A stretch of 61,438 bases of DNA, taken from an uncultured bacterium (GTDB lineage: Bacteria > Patescibacteriota > Andersenbacteria > UBA10190 > CAIZMI01). The stretch's first letter is position 1; every line of letters begins with the position of its first letter. The notes under the pieces are model-generated. The model made no database searches and was not told where the DNA came from. It was given only the letters and a program-made list of their open reading frames with translations. The stretch is from contig CAIZMI010000003.1 in assembly GCA_903934015.1 (NCBI GenBank), positions 1 to 61,438 on the forward strand. The letters run 5' to 3'. The position numbers and the translations under genes were made by a program. Shown one piece after another: positions 1 through 8,936 of this stretch.

Positions 1-208
1 TTGTTATTGGGCGCGTGTTTAGCATGGTGATGTTCATAATCCCAGACTACGACACGCGCTTTGTTATCCACAGGTTTCAGACCAATTCTGTGGTGGAAAC
101 AGGTGGGACGTTCATACCAATCTTGCGTTGGATAAGACTGGAGGTTGGCGCTAACTCAAAAAAATATTATAATGAAATTATTCAATTATTAATAAATGTA
201 ACATCCTA
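1..208. other. Left edge, no convincing gene
   Basis: The track offers a 64-residue plus-strand ORF here, but it has no recognisable motif and no ribosome binding site. The minus strand is also open from about base 153 to the window edge (…DWYERPTCFHHRIG…VVVWDYEHHH…) and its composition looks more protein-like. It has no ATG, and a TGA lies just upstream. It could be the N-terminal part of a gene lying mostly outside the window, or a pseudogene remnant. I assign no function. Confidence 0.3.
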
Positions 209-976
209 ATGAATAAGAAAATTTTAATTGCCTTAGTAATTATATTGGTATTTATTTGTGTGGCATATGTATTTTCGACAAATAATAAGCAAGCAAAAGG
301 ATTGGTTGCTTCAGGGCATCCGGCATGGTCGCCTATTATGTATCAAGATAATAATCAGATTGTCGGGGCAGGGCCCGAAATCGTTAAGAAGATTTTTTCT
401 GAGTTGGGTATTATTGTCGATTCTCGATATGAGGGAACGTGGGATGTTGTACAAGAGAAGGCACGAAGTGGGGTAGTGGATGTTTTGGTGGCGGCTTATA
501 AAACTGCTGAAAGAGAAAGTTATATGGTTTACTCAAACCCATACACCTTCGACCCGATAGTGTTGGTTGTAAAAAAGGGTAATGCTTTTGTTTACGATAA
601 ATGGGAAGACTTAATAAGCAAAAAAGGGGTCGTCACCATCGGAGACAGCTATGGTCAGGATTTTGATAATTTTGTGAAAGAAAAGCTAACTCCGGTTAAG
701 GTTGCGACGCCGGGTGAGGCTATTGGCCTTCTGAATAAGGGCGAAGCCGACTATTTCGTTTATGCATTATATTCTGCTCAAAATTTCATTTCAGAAAATC
801 AATTATCCGAACAAGTTGAAATAATGCCAAAAAATATCAGTTCGGAAAATTTCTATCTTACGATTTCCAAGAAATCACCATACGTAAACTTAATGCCAAA
901 GGTAAATGATCTTCTAAAAAAATATACAGAAGATGGCACAATTTCAAGAATAATTGAACAATATAACAAAAAATAA
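209..976 (+). CDS. Family 3 extracellular solute-binding protein
   Basis: A 255-residue protein with an N-terminal hydrophobic segment (about residues 4-22) that exports or anchors it. The bilobed SBP_bac_3 fold follows: an early 'SGHPAWSPIMY' strand, 'GAGPEIVKKIF', and the 'GVVDVLVAAYKTAERES' hallmark of amino-acid/polar-solute binding proteins. By family it would capture a small polar ligand outside the membrane. No ABC permease or ATPase is adjacent, so it may serve a distant transporter or act as a sensor. Length is normal for the family. A weak hairpin followed by a T-run lies downstream. The function class is sure; the ligand is unknown. Confidence 0.85.
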   Translation: MNKKILIALVIILVFICVAYVFSTNNKQAKGLVASGHPAWSPIMYQDNNQIVGAGPEIVKKIFSELGIIVDSRYEGTWDVVQEKARSGVVDVLVAAYKTAERESYMVYSNPYTFDPIVLVVKKGNAFVYDKWEDLISKKGVVTIGDSYGQDFDNFVKEKLTPVKVATPGEAIGLLNKGEADYFVYALYSAQNFISENQLSEQVEIMPKNISSENFYLTISKKSPYVNLMPKVNDLLKKYTEDGTISRIIEQYNKK

Positions 977-1014
977 TAATGGGTTGTCGCTTCTCCTCTG
1001 TTTTGATTAATATA

Positions 1015-1057
1015 AAATGTTGAAATAATAATGAGACTCAACATTTGGAAGCTTTAT
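1015..1057 (+). terminator. Possible intrinsic terminator after the solute-binding protein
   Basis: A 9-bp inverted repeat (AAATGTTGA … TCAACATTT) is followed by GGAAGCTTTATTTTTT. The loop is long (14 nt) and the stem is AT-rich, so termination would be weak. Confidence 0.4.
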
Positions 1058-1135
1058 TTTTTGAATAAAAAGATGAGGTTTTTGAGAAAAAATTGGGGTG
1101 TTGCGATAAGCGTCATTTTCCGCTAGCCTACTTTG

Positions 1136-2389
1136 ATGTCTTCCGTTGAACAATTTGATTTGGTGGTAATTGGTGGCGGGCCTTCCGGTATGGTTTCAGC
1201 CGGTCGAGCAGGGAAGCTGGGCCATTCTGTTTTGTTGTTGGAAAAAAACTTATCGCTCGGTAGAAAATTGTTACTTACGGGGGGCGGACGGTGCAATATC
1301 ACCAACCACAAGCCAACACCACAACTAATGATTGAAAAATACAAAGGTAGTGAAAAATATTTGCATTCCGCCTTTGCGCAATTCGGCGTGAACGACACCA
1401 TGGAGTTATTTAATCGTCTTGGGGTGCAAACAAAAGAAGAGGCGGAAGGAAGAATATTTCCAATGTCTGATTCATCGCGTTCAGTTTTACAGGCGCTAAT
1501 GCGTTATATGCGAGAAGGAAACGTAAAAATCAGAACAAACGCAAACGTTGCTGATGTTATTATCAACGGCGAGACAAAACTCTTTCACATTAAATTGAAA
1601 GACGAAAGTGAGATAATCGCGAAATCATGCATTATTTCGACCGGTGGTGTTAGTCACAAGGAAACCGGTTCAACTGGGGATGGTTTTCGGTGGCTTAAAA
1701 AACTTGGCCATAACATTATTAATAACAATATGGCGTTAGTTCCTGTTGCGCTAAAGGATGATTGGGTGAAAAAATTGTCCGGAGTGAAACTGGAAAATAT
1801 TAAATTGACTACATTTCAAAACGGTAAAAAGCAGAAGTCTCAAGAAGGAAAAATTTTGTTTACGCATTTTGGTGTTACCGGTCCGACCATTTTAAATATG
1901 AGCAAGGGGATTGGCGAATTGCTACAGTATGGAGATGTTGTGGTGATGTTGGATCTCTTTCCTGGTACAGATCACTTGGAAGTAAAAAAGAGACTGCAAG
2001 AATTATTAGTTGCAGAAAGCAATAAGCAACTTAAAAATAGCTTGGCACAACTAGTTCCTCTTTCATTTGTTTCTGCTATCTTGGAAATCGGAAAAATTAG
2101 TGGTGATAAAGTTAATAATAGTGTAAGTCATGAAGAAAGAATAAAAATTGTCGCGTTAATTAAAGCGATTCCCCTTAATGTGAGTGGTTTACTTGGTGCC
2201 AGTAAGGCGATTGTTTCTTCCGGTGGTGTTGATCCCAAAGAAGTGAATTTTAGGACTATGGGATCACGCATTGTCCCGAATTTGTTTGTCACCGGTGATG
2301 TATTGAATATTGATCGACCATCCGGGGGATATAGTTTGCAACTTTGCTGGACAACCGGTTTTGTCGCGGGTAGTAACATCAATAAATAG
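1136..2389 (+). CDS. BaiN/HI0933-family NAD(P)/FAD-dependent oxidoreductase
   Basis: A flavoprotein of about 417 residues. It has an N-terminal Rossmann FAD motif (VIGGGPSGMVSAG), the family signature GRKLLLTGGGRCNITN around residues 43-58, a central 'HFGVTGPTILNMS', and the C-terminal FAD-contacting 'GDVLNIDRPSGGYSLQ'. The family (YhiN/HI0933/BaiN) is redox-active, but its physiological substrate is not settled for most members. The track starts at a TTG at 1133; the ATG one codon later (1136) is the more likely start. The next plus-strand gene follows within 50 bases. Length is full for the family. Confidence 0.9.
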   Translation: MSSVEQFDLVVIGGGPSGMVSAGRAGKLGHSVLLLEKNLSLGRKLLLTGGGRCNITNHKPTPQLMIEKYKGSEKYLHSAFAQFGVNDTMELFNRLGVQTKEEAEGRIFPMSDSSRSVLQALMRYMREGNVKIRTNANVADVIINGETKLFHIKLKDESEIIAKSCIISTGGVSHKETGSTGDGFRWLKKLGHNIINNNMALVPVALKDDWVKKLSGVKLENIKLTTFQNGKKQKSQEGKILFTHFGVTGPTILNMSKGIGELLQYGDVVVMLDLFPGTDHLEVKKRLQELLVAESNKQLKNSLAQLVPLSFVSAILEIGKISGDKVNNSVSHEERIKIVALIKAIPLNVSGLLGASKAIVSSGGVDPKEVNFRTMGSRIVPNLFVTGDVLNIDRPSGGYSLQLCWTTGFVAGSNINK

Positions 2390-2437
2390 TATTGGGCAAA
2401 TGTGGTTAGTGATGTATTGGTGTGTTATGCTTTTGCT

Positions 2438-2926
2438 GTGATTAAATATCAATTTTGTCCAAAGTGTGGTGGTGGTCTTAAGCCAAAAAATGCTTCTTTG
2501 CTTGTGTGTGGAGTTTGTAGTTATCATTTTTATCAAAACTCAAAACCAACAGCAAAAGCATTAATCATTGAAGATGGCAAAATTCTTTTGGGAATACGCG
2601 CAGTTGATCCGTTTAAGGGGCACTGGAATATTCCTGGCGGTTTTCTCGAGTATGGTGAGGACCCAAAAGACTGTGCAAAAAGAGAAGCACAAGAAGAGAC
2701 TGGCCTAGAAGTGCAAATTGGTGAATTGTTGGGAATATTTACTGATTTTTATGGTGTGGAAAAAAATGCGACAATAAATATAGCATATATGGCTTCGAGA
2801 ATTAGCGGGGAGGTTAAGCCAGGTGATGAACTTGTGGAATTAGGTTGGTTTTCGCCTGACAATTTACCTAACACTCTCGCTTCTGAGTGCAATGCCAAAA
2901 TGTTGGAGGCATGGAAAAGATTATAA
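2438..2926 (+). CDS. NUDIX hydrolase with N-terminal zinc ribbon
   Basis: A zinc ribbon opens the protein (YQFCPKCGG … CGVC). It is followed by a complete Nudix box, GFLEYGEDPKDCAKREAQEE then TGL, which fits GX5EX7REUXEEXGU exactly. Such proteins hydrolyse nucleoside diphosphates linked to another moiety (NAD-like or oxidised nucleotides); the substrate is not readable from sequence. The track starts at GTG 2402, but the family normally begins just before the first CxxC. I place the start at GTG 2438, because a TATGCT -10 box at 2426-2431 ends six bases upstream, giving a leaderless mRNA. Confidence 0.88.
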   Translation: MIKYQFCPKCGGGLKPKNASLLVCGVCSYHFYQNSKPTAKALIIEDGKILLGIRAVDPFKGHWNIPGGFLEYGEDPKDCAKREAQEETGLEVQIGELLGIFTDFYGVEKNATINIAYMASRISGEVKPGDELVELGWFSPDNLPNTLASECNAKMLEAWKRL

Positions 2927-2942
2927 TAATTAATATAGAAAT

Positions 2943-3344
2943 ATGAACAATACATATGATTGGTATGCGCAGTTGATCAAGCCATCATGGGCACCGCCGT
3001 CGTGGCTTTTCGGGCCGATTTGGTCGGTTTTATATGTTATTATCGCTATTTCCTATGGAATGGTATTTTGGTTAGCAATACAGAAAAAGATTACATGGCT
3101 GGTTGTTTTACCGTTTGCGCTTAATTTGTTGTTTAATGTGATTTTTACACCGCTTCAATTTGGCCTACGAAGCAATATTCTGGCATCGATTGATATTTTA
3201 TTTATTCTTGCCACATTAATTTGGGCGATGATTGCCATCTATCCGCATATGCGCTGGATTACTTACGCGCAAATTCCTTATTTATTGTGGGTTTGTATCG
3301 CGACTGTTTTGCAATTTACGGTAACATATTTGAATTTCAAATAA
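2943..3344 (+). CDS. tspO: TspO/MBR-family membrane protein
   Basis: A 133-residue, five-helix membrane protein. It carries the family pattern 'WYAQLIKPSWAPPSWLFGPIWSVLYV' in pieces (KPSWAPP, FGPIWSVLY) and the later 'LNLLFNVIFTPLQFG'. TspO proteins bind porphyrins and other tetrapyrroles and take part in oxidative or light stress signalling. The gene starts a tight run with DUF2177, DUF1295 and a UV-damage glycosylase-like gene. Related runs often sit beside photolyase genes, which suggests a light/UV stress role here; that role is inferred from context. Confidence 0.9.
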   Translation: MNNTYDWYAQLIKPSWAPPSWLFGPIWSVLYVIIAISYGMVFWLAIQKKITWLVVLPFALNLLFNVIFTPLQFGLRSNILASIDILFILATLIWAMIAIYPHMRWITYAQIPYLLWVCIATVLQFTVTYLNFK

Positions 3345-3354
3345 TTTAGTACAT

Positions 3355-3753
3355 ATGTTTTTAAAACTATATTTTATTGCCTTACCAGTTTTTTTCGCGG
3401 TGGACATGATTTGGTTAGTTTTTGTTGCAAAAAACTTTTATCAAAAACAAATTGGGCTTCTTATGAAGCAGAACATAAATTGGCCCGCGGCCATAATATT
3501 TTATTTATTGTTTATTGCGGGTTTAGTTATTTTTGTTATCGCCCCTTCAGTTGAAAAAAATTCCTGGACCCAGGTGGTTGTCTTGGGAGCGTTATTTGGA
3601 TTAATTACTTACGCAACATATGATCTCACTAATTTGGCGACATTAAAAAATTGGCCATTAACGGTTACAATCATTGATCTTGTTTGGGGTATGGTACTTT
3701 CGGCTTCCGTTTCTACTATTACATTTCTAATTGCGCGTAGAATTGGTTTATGA
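3355..3753 (+). CDS. DUF2177-family membrane protein
   Basis: 132 residues with four predicted membrane helices. The family features are 'FFAVDMIWLVFVAKNFYQKQIG' (quoted in parts: DMIWL, NFYQKQIG) and 'GLITYATYDLTNLATLKNWP'. Function is unknown. The stop overlaps the next gene by four bases (ATGA), so translation is probably coupled. The neighbours (TspO before, DUF1295 after) form a recurrent association that suggests a joint membrane role. Confidence 0.85.
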   Translation: MFLKLYFIALPVFFAVDMIWLVFVAKNFYQKQIGLLMKQNINWPAAIIFYLLFIAGLVIFVIAPSVEKNSWTQVVVLGALFGLITYATYDLTNLATLKNWPLTVTIIDLVWGMVLSASVSTITFLIARRIGL

Positions 3754-4517
3754 GCGATATTACAATTTTGGTGTTGCTTCTTCTTGCATCAAAATCAGCT
3801 TGGTTTGGTATTTCGATTATTAGAAAAAGAAATGATGTTGCCGATGTTGCCTGGGGACTTAGTTTTATTCTTTTGGTATGGGCATCATTTATTCTTTCTG
3901 ATAGCTCCAGTATTCGTAGTTTGATGGTGGTTTTATTGGTGAGTATCTGGGGAATCAGGTTGACGTGGCATATAAATTCCCGGAATCGTGGCAAAGCCGA
4001 AGATTATCGCTATCTTGCTTGGAGAAATGATTGGGGAAAGTGGTTTTATCTTCGTTCTTATTTTCAGGTATATATTTTGCAGGGGTTACTTGCATTAATT
4101 GTAGTGGCACCCGTACTCGTAATTAATCTTAGTAGTAACGATAATATATCTATTCTTGATGTAGTTGGAATAATTTTGTGGCTGATCGGTTTCTTCTTTG
4201 AGTCTGTTGGTGACGCGCAACTTACCAAGTTCATAAAAAATCCAGAAAATAAAGGAAAGTTGATGCAGAGTGGATTATGGAAATACACTAGACATCCAAA
4301 CTATTTTGGCGAGGTGACTCAGTGGTGGGGCATTTGGTTTTTTGCGTTGAGTGTCCCGTGGGGTTTTTGGTCTTTTGTAGGGCCATTAACGATTACTTTT
4401 TTAATATTAAAAGTTTCCGGCATTCCGCTTTTAGAAAAGAAAATGGCCGAGAATCCCGAATTTCAGGACTATAAAAATAAAACAAGCATATTTATTCCGT
4501 GGTTTTCCTTGGGGTAA
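3750..4517 (+). CDS. DUF1295-family membrane protein (steroid reductase/ICMT-like fold)
   Basis: 255 residues with about six membrane helices. The signature region 'GLWKYTRHPNYFGEVTQWWG' is typical of DUF1295 and of the wider isoprenylcysteine methyltransferase/steroid 5-alpha-reductase superfamily. That region binds a nucleotide-type cofactor (NADPH or SAM) in characterised members. Whether this one reduces a lipid or methylates a substrate cannot be told. It overlaps the DUF2177 gene by 4 bp and is followed after 6 bp by the glycosylase-like gene. Confidence 0.88.
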   Translation: MSDITILVLLLLASKSAWFGISIIRKRNDVADVAWGLSFILLVWASFILSDSSSIRSLMVVLLVSIWGIRLTWHINSRNRGKAEDYRYLAWRNDWGKWFYLRSYFQVYILQGLLALIVVAPVLVINLSSNDNISILDVVGIILWLIGFFFESVGDAQLTKFIKNPENKGKLMQSGLWKYTRHPNYFGEVTQWWGIWFFALSVPWGFWSFVGPLTITFLILKVSGIPLLEKKMAENPEFQDYKNKTSIFIPWFSLG

Positions 4518-4523
4518 TTTATT

Positions 4524-4865
4524 ATGCGGGTATGGGATATTCATCCAAAACATCTTTGTCGAAAGCATTTGCTTGCGGAGCATCGCGAGTTGCACGGTCT
4601 TTGGAATATATTAACTAAATACCGTGGAAAGGGCGGCTATTCAAGGCACCCTGAGACATTGCGGTGGGTTGGAAAAACCAAGGCTTTGTACATGAGACAC
4701 GAAGCACTGGTAAATGAGTTTGCCCGTCGAGACTACAAACACCATACACCGCTCGATAAAAAACCAGCGAAAGGAAAACAAACGCAGGAAATCTTTATTA
4801 ATACAATAAGAGAGCAAGAAATATTGTTAGGAAATAAAACCTGTGAATGCCTTTTGCATTGGTGA
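4524..4865 (+). CDS. Pyrimidine dimer DNA glycosylase-like protein (PF03013 type)
   Basis: 113 residues beginning MRVWDIHPKHLCRKHLLAEH, followed by 'GGYSRHPETLRWVGK', 'RHEALVNEFARRDYKHHTPL'. The N-terminal pattern (MR-W-IHPK-L, then an acidic residue near position 20-22) is that of the Pyr_excise family related to T4 endonuclease V. Those enzymes excise UV-induced pyrimidine dimers. It sits six bases after DUF1295 and probably belongs to the TspO/DUF2177/DUF1295 transcript. Catalytic activity is not demonstrated; the family call is by eye. Confidence 0.7.
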   Translation: MRVWDIHPKHLCRKHLLAEHRELHGLWNILTKYRGKGGYSRHPETLRWVGKTKALYMRHEALVNEFARRDYKHHTPLDKKPAKGKQTQEIFINTIREQEILLGNKTCECLLHW

Positions 4866-4942
4866 CTAACTACATGGCAACTTCTTGACTATTATGGTTC
4901 AAATCACTAGGTTAACCGTATATAAAATATAATTTCAAACAT

Positions 4943-5350
4943 ATGTCGATATTTAAGGAATTTAAATCATTTTTACTTAGAGGGAATGTTGTGGATCTTG
5001 CTGTCGGCGTGGTGATTGGCGCATCGTTTGGGTCTGTGGTTACCGCGCTTGTGGCGGACATCTTGACGCCACTTATTGCCGCTGTGGCTAAAGTTCCGGA
5101 TTTTGGTGGGCTTGTTTTTACGATAAACGGCAGTAAGTTTATGTATGGGCACTTTATTAATACGTTAATTTCTTTCCTGTTGGTTGCCACGGCGATATTC
5201 TTTTTTGTAATTAAGCCTATCAATTTATTAATTTCACGCGCTCGCAAAGAACCGCCGGCTGATCCCACAACAAAGAAGTGCTTAGAGTGTTTAAGTGAAA
5301 TTCCTGTTCAGGCAAAACGTTGCTATCATTGCGCGCAGGCGGTTGTATAA
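4943..5350 (+). CDS. mscL: Large-conductance mechanosensitive channel MscL with C-terminal zinc ribbon
   Basis: 135 residues. The N-terminal 'FKEFKSFLLRGNVVDLAVGVVIGASFG' (S1 and TM1 of MscL) and the second helix 'INTLISFLLVATAIFFFVIKPINLL' mark a complete channel that releases solutes on hypo-osmotic shock. In place of the usual charged C-terminal helix it carries a small zinc-ribbon-like tail (KCLECLSEIP … RCYHCAQAV), a variant also known elsewhere. It is monocistronic, with a TATAAT-like box in the AT-rich leader. Confidence 0.95.
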   Translation: MSIFKEFKSFLLRGNVVDLAVGVVIGASFGSVVTALVADILTPLIAAVAKVPDFGGLVFTINGSKFMYGHFINTLISFLLVATAIFFFVIKPINLLISRARKEPPADPTTKKCLECLSEIPVQAKRCYHCAQAVV

Positions 5351-5425
5351 AGTCGGTAAACTAGACATTCTGGTACTTTTGGTTCATACTCAGGGCTGAT
5401 TTTTATTGTGTAATATCTCTCACAA

Positions 5426-6892
5426 ATGGCTAATGATAATGTAATAATTCGTTTCTCTGATGTAAGCTTCGGGTATCAGGAACATCGTCCGCTTTTGGAT
5501 GAGGTAAGTTTTTCCGTGCGTGAAGGAAACCGCATTGCTTTGATGGGGCAAAATGGTGCCGGAAAGAGTACAATTTTCAAATTAATTACCGGCGAAATTC
5601 AACCGACCGACGGGCGCGTGTTGATGACATCTAATGGTACATCGGTGGCACTGGGGCGCCAGGTGATGCCGGATGAGGCCAAGGAATTAACGGTACGCGA
5701 GTATTTTCAAACTGCTTTTAATGAAGAAAAGTATGATTTGGACAAACACATTAAGGAAGTATTCGAAGTTGTTAATCTTTCACAACCTCTAGATAAAAAA
5801 GTCGGAAAATTTTCCGGCGGACAGCAAGCTCGATTACTGTTGGCACACGCCTTGATTCAAAAACCCGACATACTATTACTTGACGAACCGACAAATAATT
5901 TGGATCAGCAAGGTATCGATCATTTGATGACTTTTTTAATGTTGTATGAAAAGACAGTTATTGTAATTTCTCACGATGCTGACTTTTTAAATGCATTTAC
6001 CGATGGTGTGTTGTATCTGGATGCTTTTACCAAAAAAATTGAACAATACACGGGAAACTATAGTGATGTGGTGGAACAAATTAAGGTGCGTATCGAACGC
6101 GAAAATCAATTGAATGCGCGGATGTTATTGCAAATAAAAGAGAAGCGCGCTCAATCGGAAGTGTTTGCTCATAAGGGAGGAAAAATGCGTGGTGTTGCCA
6201 AAAGGATGCGTGAGGCGGCATCAGAGGCGGAAGAAAATATTGTTGAAGTGCGGGAGGAAGATCGCGCGATTCGGCCGTTTAAAATACCGACGCAGGAATT
6301 TGAAATTACATTTAAGGGGGCAATTATTGATTTCAATTCTGTTGTAGTGGTGAAAAACCACGAGGCCGTTGAGCGTGATATTAATATTATAGTGAATCGT
6401 AAAACCCACGTTTTGGTTACAGGTCCAAACGGGATTGGTAAAAGTACTTTGTTGGAAAAATTAAGCAAGGGAGATTCGGATTCTGCGGAAATACATCCCG
6501 ACGTCCGTATTGGTTACTATAAACAAGATTTCGGAAATTTAAATTATGAACAAGTTGCCTATGACGCACTCGAAGAAGTGATGGAAGATAAAGATGAACA
6601 CCTCTTGCGTTCATCTGCCGCCGGATTTCTTTTGGATGGGAAAGTCTTAGCGAGCAAGATTAGAGCGCTCTCGGAGGGGCAAAAGGGCTTACTGTCGTTT
6701 TGTCGTTTGGTGTTGATGCGACCGGGGCTTTTGATTTTAGACGAACCGACCAACCACATAAATTTTCGCCATTTGCCGATTATTTCTGAGGCGCTTCATA
6801 ACTATGAAGGAGCAATGGTTTTGGTGTCGCATATTCCGTCGTTCGTCGAACAAATTCGTATTGACGAAACAATTGATCTCGGAAGAATTTAA
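5426..6892 (+). CDS. ABC-F family ATPase with two nucleotide-binding domains
   Basis: 488 residues, no membrane segments. NBD1 has Walker A GQNGAGKST, signature FSGGQQARL and Walker B DILLLDEPTNNLD. A charged linker follows (about residues 220-275). NBD2 has GPNGIGKST, signature LSEGQKGLL and GLLILDEPTNH. ABC-F proteins act on the ribosome E site (translation factors, antibiotic protection) rather than in transport. The second signature (LSEGQ) and 'DEPTNHIN' are slightly off-consensus but look functional. Which subfamily it belongs to is not clear. Confidence 0.92.
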   Translation: MANDNVIIRFSDVSFGYQEHRPLLDEVSFSVREGNRIALMGQNGAGKSTIFKLITGEIQPTDGRVLMTSNGTSVALGRQVMPDEAKELTVREYFQTAFNEEKYDLDKHIKEVFEVVNLSQPLDKKVGKFSGGQQARLLLAHALIQKPDILLLDEPTNNLDQQGIDHLMTFLMLYEKTVIVISHDADFLNAFTDGVLYLDAFTKKIEQYTGNYSDVVEQIKVRIERENQLNARMLLQIKEKRAQSEVFAHKGGKMRGVAKRMREAASEAEENIVEVREEDRAIRPFKIPTQEFEITFKGAIIDFNSVVVVKNHEAVERDINIIVNRKTHVLVTGPNGIGKSTLLEKLSKGDSDSAEIHPDVRIGYYKQDFGNLNYEQVAYDALEEVMEDKDEHLLRSSAAGFLLDGKVLASKIRALSEGQKGLLSFCRLVLMRPGLLILDEPTNHINFRHLPIISEALHNYEGAMVLVSHIPSFVEQIRIDETIDLGRI

Positions 6893-6934
6893 AATTAAGA
6901 GAAGAAATACACATAGTATAAAAGTGTGTTGTGT

Positions 6935-6952
6935 TATAATAACTAATATAAT
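6935..6952 (+). promoter_or_regulatory. -10 region(s) of ahpC
   Basis: Two TATAAT hexamers (6935-6940 and 6947-6952) lie 17-29 bases before the ahpC ATG in a very AT-rich leader. No good -35 was seen. Confidence 0.5.
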
Positions 6953-6968
6953 AATTAATATTAAATAA

Positions 6969-7532
6969 ATGATCACGATTGGAGAAAAAGTTGCAAATTT
7001 TACGTGTGATGCTTTTGTTGGCGGTAAAATTAAGTCGATCTCATTGAAAGATTATGAAGGCAAGTGGGTCGTATTGCTTTTTTATCCGGCCGATTTTACG
7101 TTTGTTTGTCCAACTGAACTGCAAGAGGCGGGGGAGTTTTATGATGAATTCAAGAAAAACGGGGCGGAGATAATGAGTGTCAGCACCGATACGGCATTTG
7201 CGCACAAAGCTTGGCATGACACATCGGAAGCGATTGGCAAAGTTCAGTATCCTATGTTGGCCGATCCCACCGGCGACGTTTGCCGACAGTTTGGAACATA
7301 TATTCCCAGAGAAGGTTTATCATTGCGGGCGACATTCATTATTGATCCTAAGGGCGTCTTGAAAGCGGTGGATATGCATGACAATAGTATTGGTCGCAGT
7401 ACGGCGGAGATTTTGCGAAAACTTCAAGCCTCAATTTTTGTCTCTAAGCATAACGGTTTGGTTTGTCCGGCTAGCTGGCACCCTGGTGATAAGACATTAA
7501 AAACAACAGTCGATCAGGTAGGGAAGATATAA
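6969..7532 (+). CDS. ahpC: Peroxiredoxin, AhpC type (typical 2-Cys)
   Basis: 187 residues with the peroxidatic cysteine in DFTFVCPTEL (about residue 47) and the resolving cysteine in HNGLVCPASW (about residue 165). It reduces H2O2 and organic peroxides in the cytoplasm. The usual reductase AhpF is not adjacent. Instead the next three genes form a flavin-based electron-transfer module, which might be linked functionally, but nothing in the sequence proves it. Full family length. Confidence 0.95.
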   Translation: MITIGEKVANFTCDAFVGGKIKSISLKDYEGKWVVLLFYPADFTFVCPTELQEAGEFYDEFKKNGAEIMSVSTDTAFAHKAWHDTSEAIGKVQYPMLADPTGDVCRQFGTYIPREGLSLRATFIIDPKGVLKAVDMHDNSIGRSTAEILRKLQASIFVSKHNGLVCPASWHPGDKTLKTTVDQVGKI

Positions 7533-7574
7533 TATAGTTTGAAATAAATTTGTAATAAATAACGTAGTAACAAA

Positions 7575-8195
7575 ATGACAAAGTTTGGTCCGATTACCAA
7601 GTATTTTCAAATAACGGCGGTGGTTGGTGTCTTTGTGGGGCTGGCTTTTTTGCGACAGATTTTGGGTTATAACAACGTGCAAGCTAATATAAATAATCAG
7701 GTGGTTAATAGTGCAACACCAAATTCATTAGTTGTTCCGATGAGTACTCCTTTTACGATCAATAATAGAAGGGGAGAAGATGATGAAGATGATGAAGATT
7801 TTCGTCGCGTTGCGCGCGTAACGCCGGTAGTAACTGCGTTGCCTGTTTCAAGTGCTACTCCAGCGACAGTGGCGGTTATTCCTCCGACAGCGTCAGCGCA
7901 AAGTGGTCAATATAGGGATGGGACATATACTGGGCAAATTGCGGATGCGTATTATGGAAACGTGCAAGTGCAACTAGTAGTTGGCGGTGGAAAAATAACT
8001 AAGGTAAATGTTTTGCAATTTCCGAATGATAATGGCACTTCCAGATCGATAAATAATCAGGCAATGCCAATATTGCAACAGGAAGTTATTCAAGTGCAAA
8101 GTGGAAACATAAATGCCGTTTCCGGTGCTTCCGCCTCCAGTCAAGCATTTTCTCAATCATTAAACTCGGCGATTCAGCAAGCAAAGGTTGTATGA
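7575..8195 (+). CDS. Membrane-anchored FMN-binding domain protein
   Basis: 206 residues: an N-terminal membrane anchor (about residues 13-28), a low-complexity acidic and Pro/Thr/Ala-rich linker (EDDEDDED, then many T/A/P), and a C-terminal FMN_bind domain (about residues 110-206: 'YRDGTYTGQIADAYYGNVQV'). FMN_bind domains carry FMN attached by ApbE to the Ser/Thr of an SGA(T/S) motif. Here the motif is 'VSGASASSQAF', with Ser where Thr is usual. It overlaps the apbE gene by 4 bp (ATGA), which supports that pairing. Confidence 0.88.
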   Translation: MTKFGPITKYFQITAVVGVFVGLAFLRQILGYNNVQANINNQVVNSATPNSLVVPMSTPFTINNRRGEDDEDDEDFRRVARVTPVVTALPVSSATPATVAVIPPTASAQSGQYRDGTYTGQIADAYYGNVQVQLVVGGGKITKVNVLQFPNDNGTSRSINNQAMPILQQEVIQVQSGNINAVSGASASSQAFSQSLNSAIQQAKVV

Positions 8196-8935
8196 TGGTA
8201 AACACCTCGATAATGGGGATGCCGGTTGTGGTAGAAATTGCGGATAAATTTGCTGACGTAAAAGACGTTGATGATGTTTTTGAATATTTACGCGCAATTG
8301 ACGAAAGATTCAGTACCTACAAAGAGTTGAGTGAAATTTCACGCATTAATCGTGGTGAAATTTTACCTGATCAATACAGTGTGGAAATGAAAAATATCTT
8401 GTCTTTGTGTGAAAAAACCAAACAAGAAACAGAAGGTTTTTTTGATATTAATTTCAATGGAAAATTAGATCCGTCCGGGTTGGTAAAAGGTTTCGCAATT
8501 AATGAGGCATCGAAATTATTGACAGCTAAGGGGTATAAAAACTTTTATGTTGAAATTGCAGGTGACGTGCAAACAGTGGGTTTGAATTCGGATAATCAAC
8601 CGTGGGCGATTGGAATTCGGAATCCTTTCAATGAAAAAGAAGTGATAAAAATTATTAATGTCAGTAATCGGGGTGTGGCAACATCCGGAACGTATATTCG
8701 CGGTAATCATATTATTAATCCTATTACCAAAAAACCGGCAACGGAGATAATCAGTTTGACGGTGATTGGGCCGGATATTTACGAAGCGGATCGGTTTGCC
8801 ACGCCGGCTTTCGCGATGGGGTTGTCGGGTATTGATTGGTTGGAGAATCGTGTGGGGTTGGAGGGTTATTTGATATCACACGATAAGCACGCTATTTTTA
8901 CAACCGGTTTTTCGCAATATTTAAAAAATATTTAA
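8192..8935 (+). CDS. apbE: ApbE-family FAD:protein FMN transferase
   Basis: 247 residues. Motifs are the N-terminal 'TSIMGMPVVVEI', 'DPSGLVKGFAI', 'IAGDVQTVG', 'SGTYIRGNHIINP' and the metal-binding 'FATPAFAMG'. ApbE transfers FMN from FAD to a Thr/Ser in its target, here most simply the FMN_bind protein encoded just upstream. It is short for the family because there is no obvious lipoprotein signal peptide. The flavin-transfer side should be extracytoplasmic, so its export route is unclear. Two in-frame ATGs (8192, 8195) are possible starts. Confidence 0.93.
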   Translation: MMVNTSIMGMPVVVEIADKFADVKDVDDVFEYLRAIDERFSTYKELSEISRINRGEILPDQYSVEMKNILSLCEKTKQETEGFFDINFNGKLDPSGLVKGFAINEASKLLTAKGYKNFYVEIAGDVQTVGLNSDNQPWAIGIRNPFNEKEVIKIINVSNRGVATSGTYIRGNHIINPITKKPATEIISLTVIGPDIYEADRFATPAFAMGLSGIDWLENRVGLEGYLISHDKHAIFTTGFSQYLKNI

Positions 8936-8936
8936 C

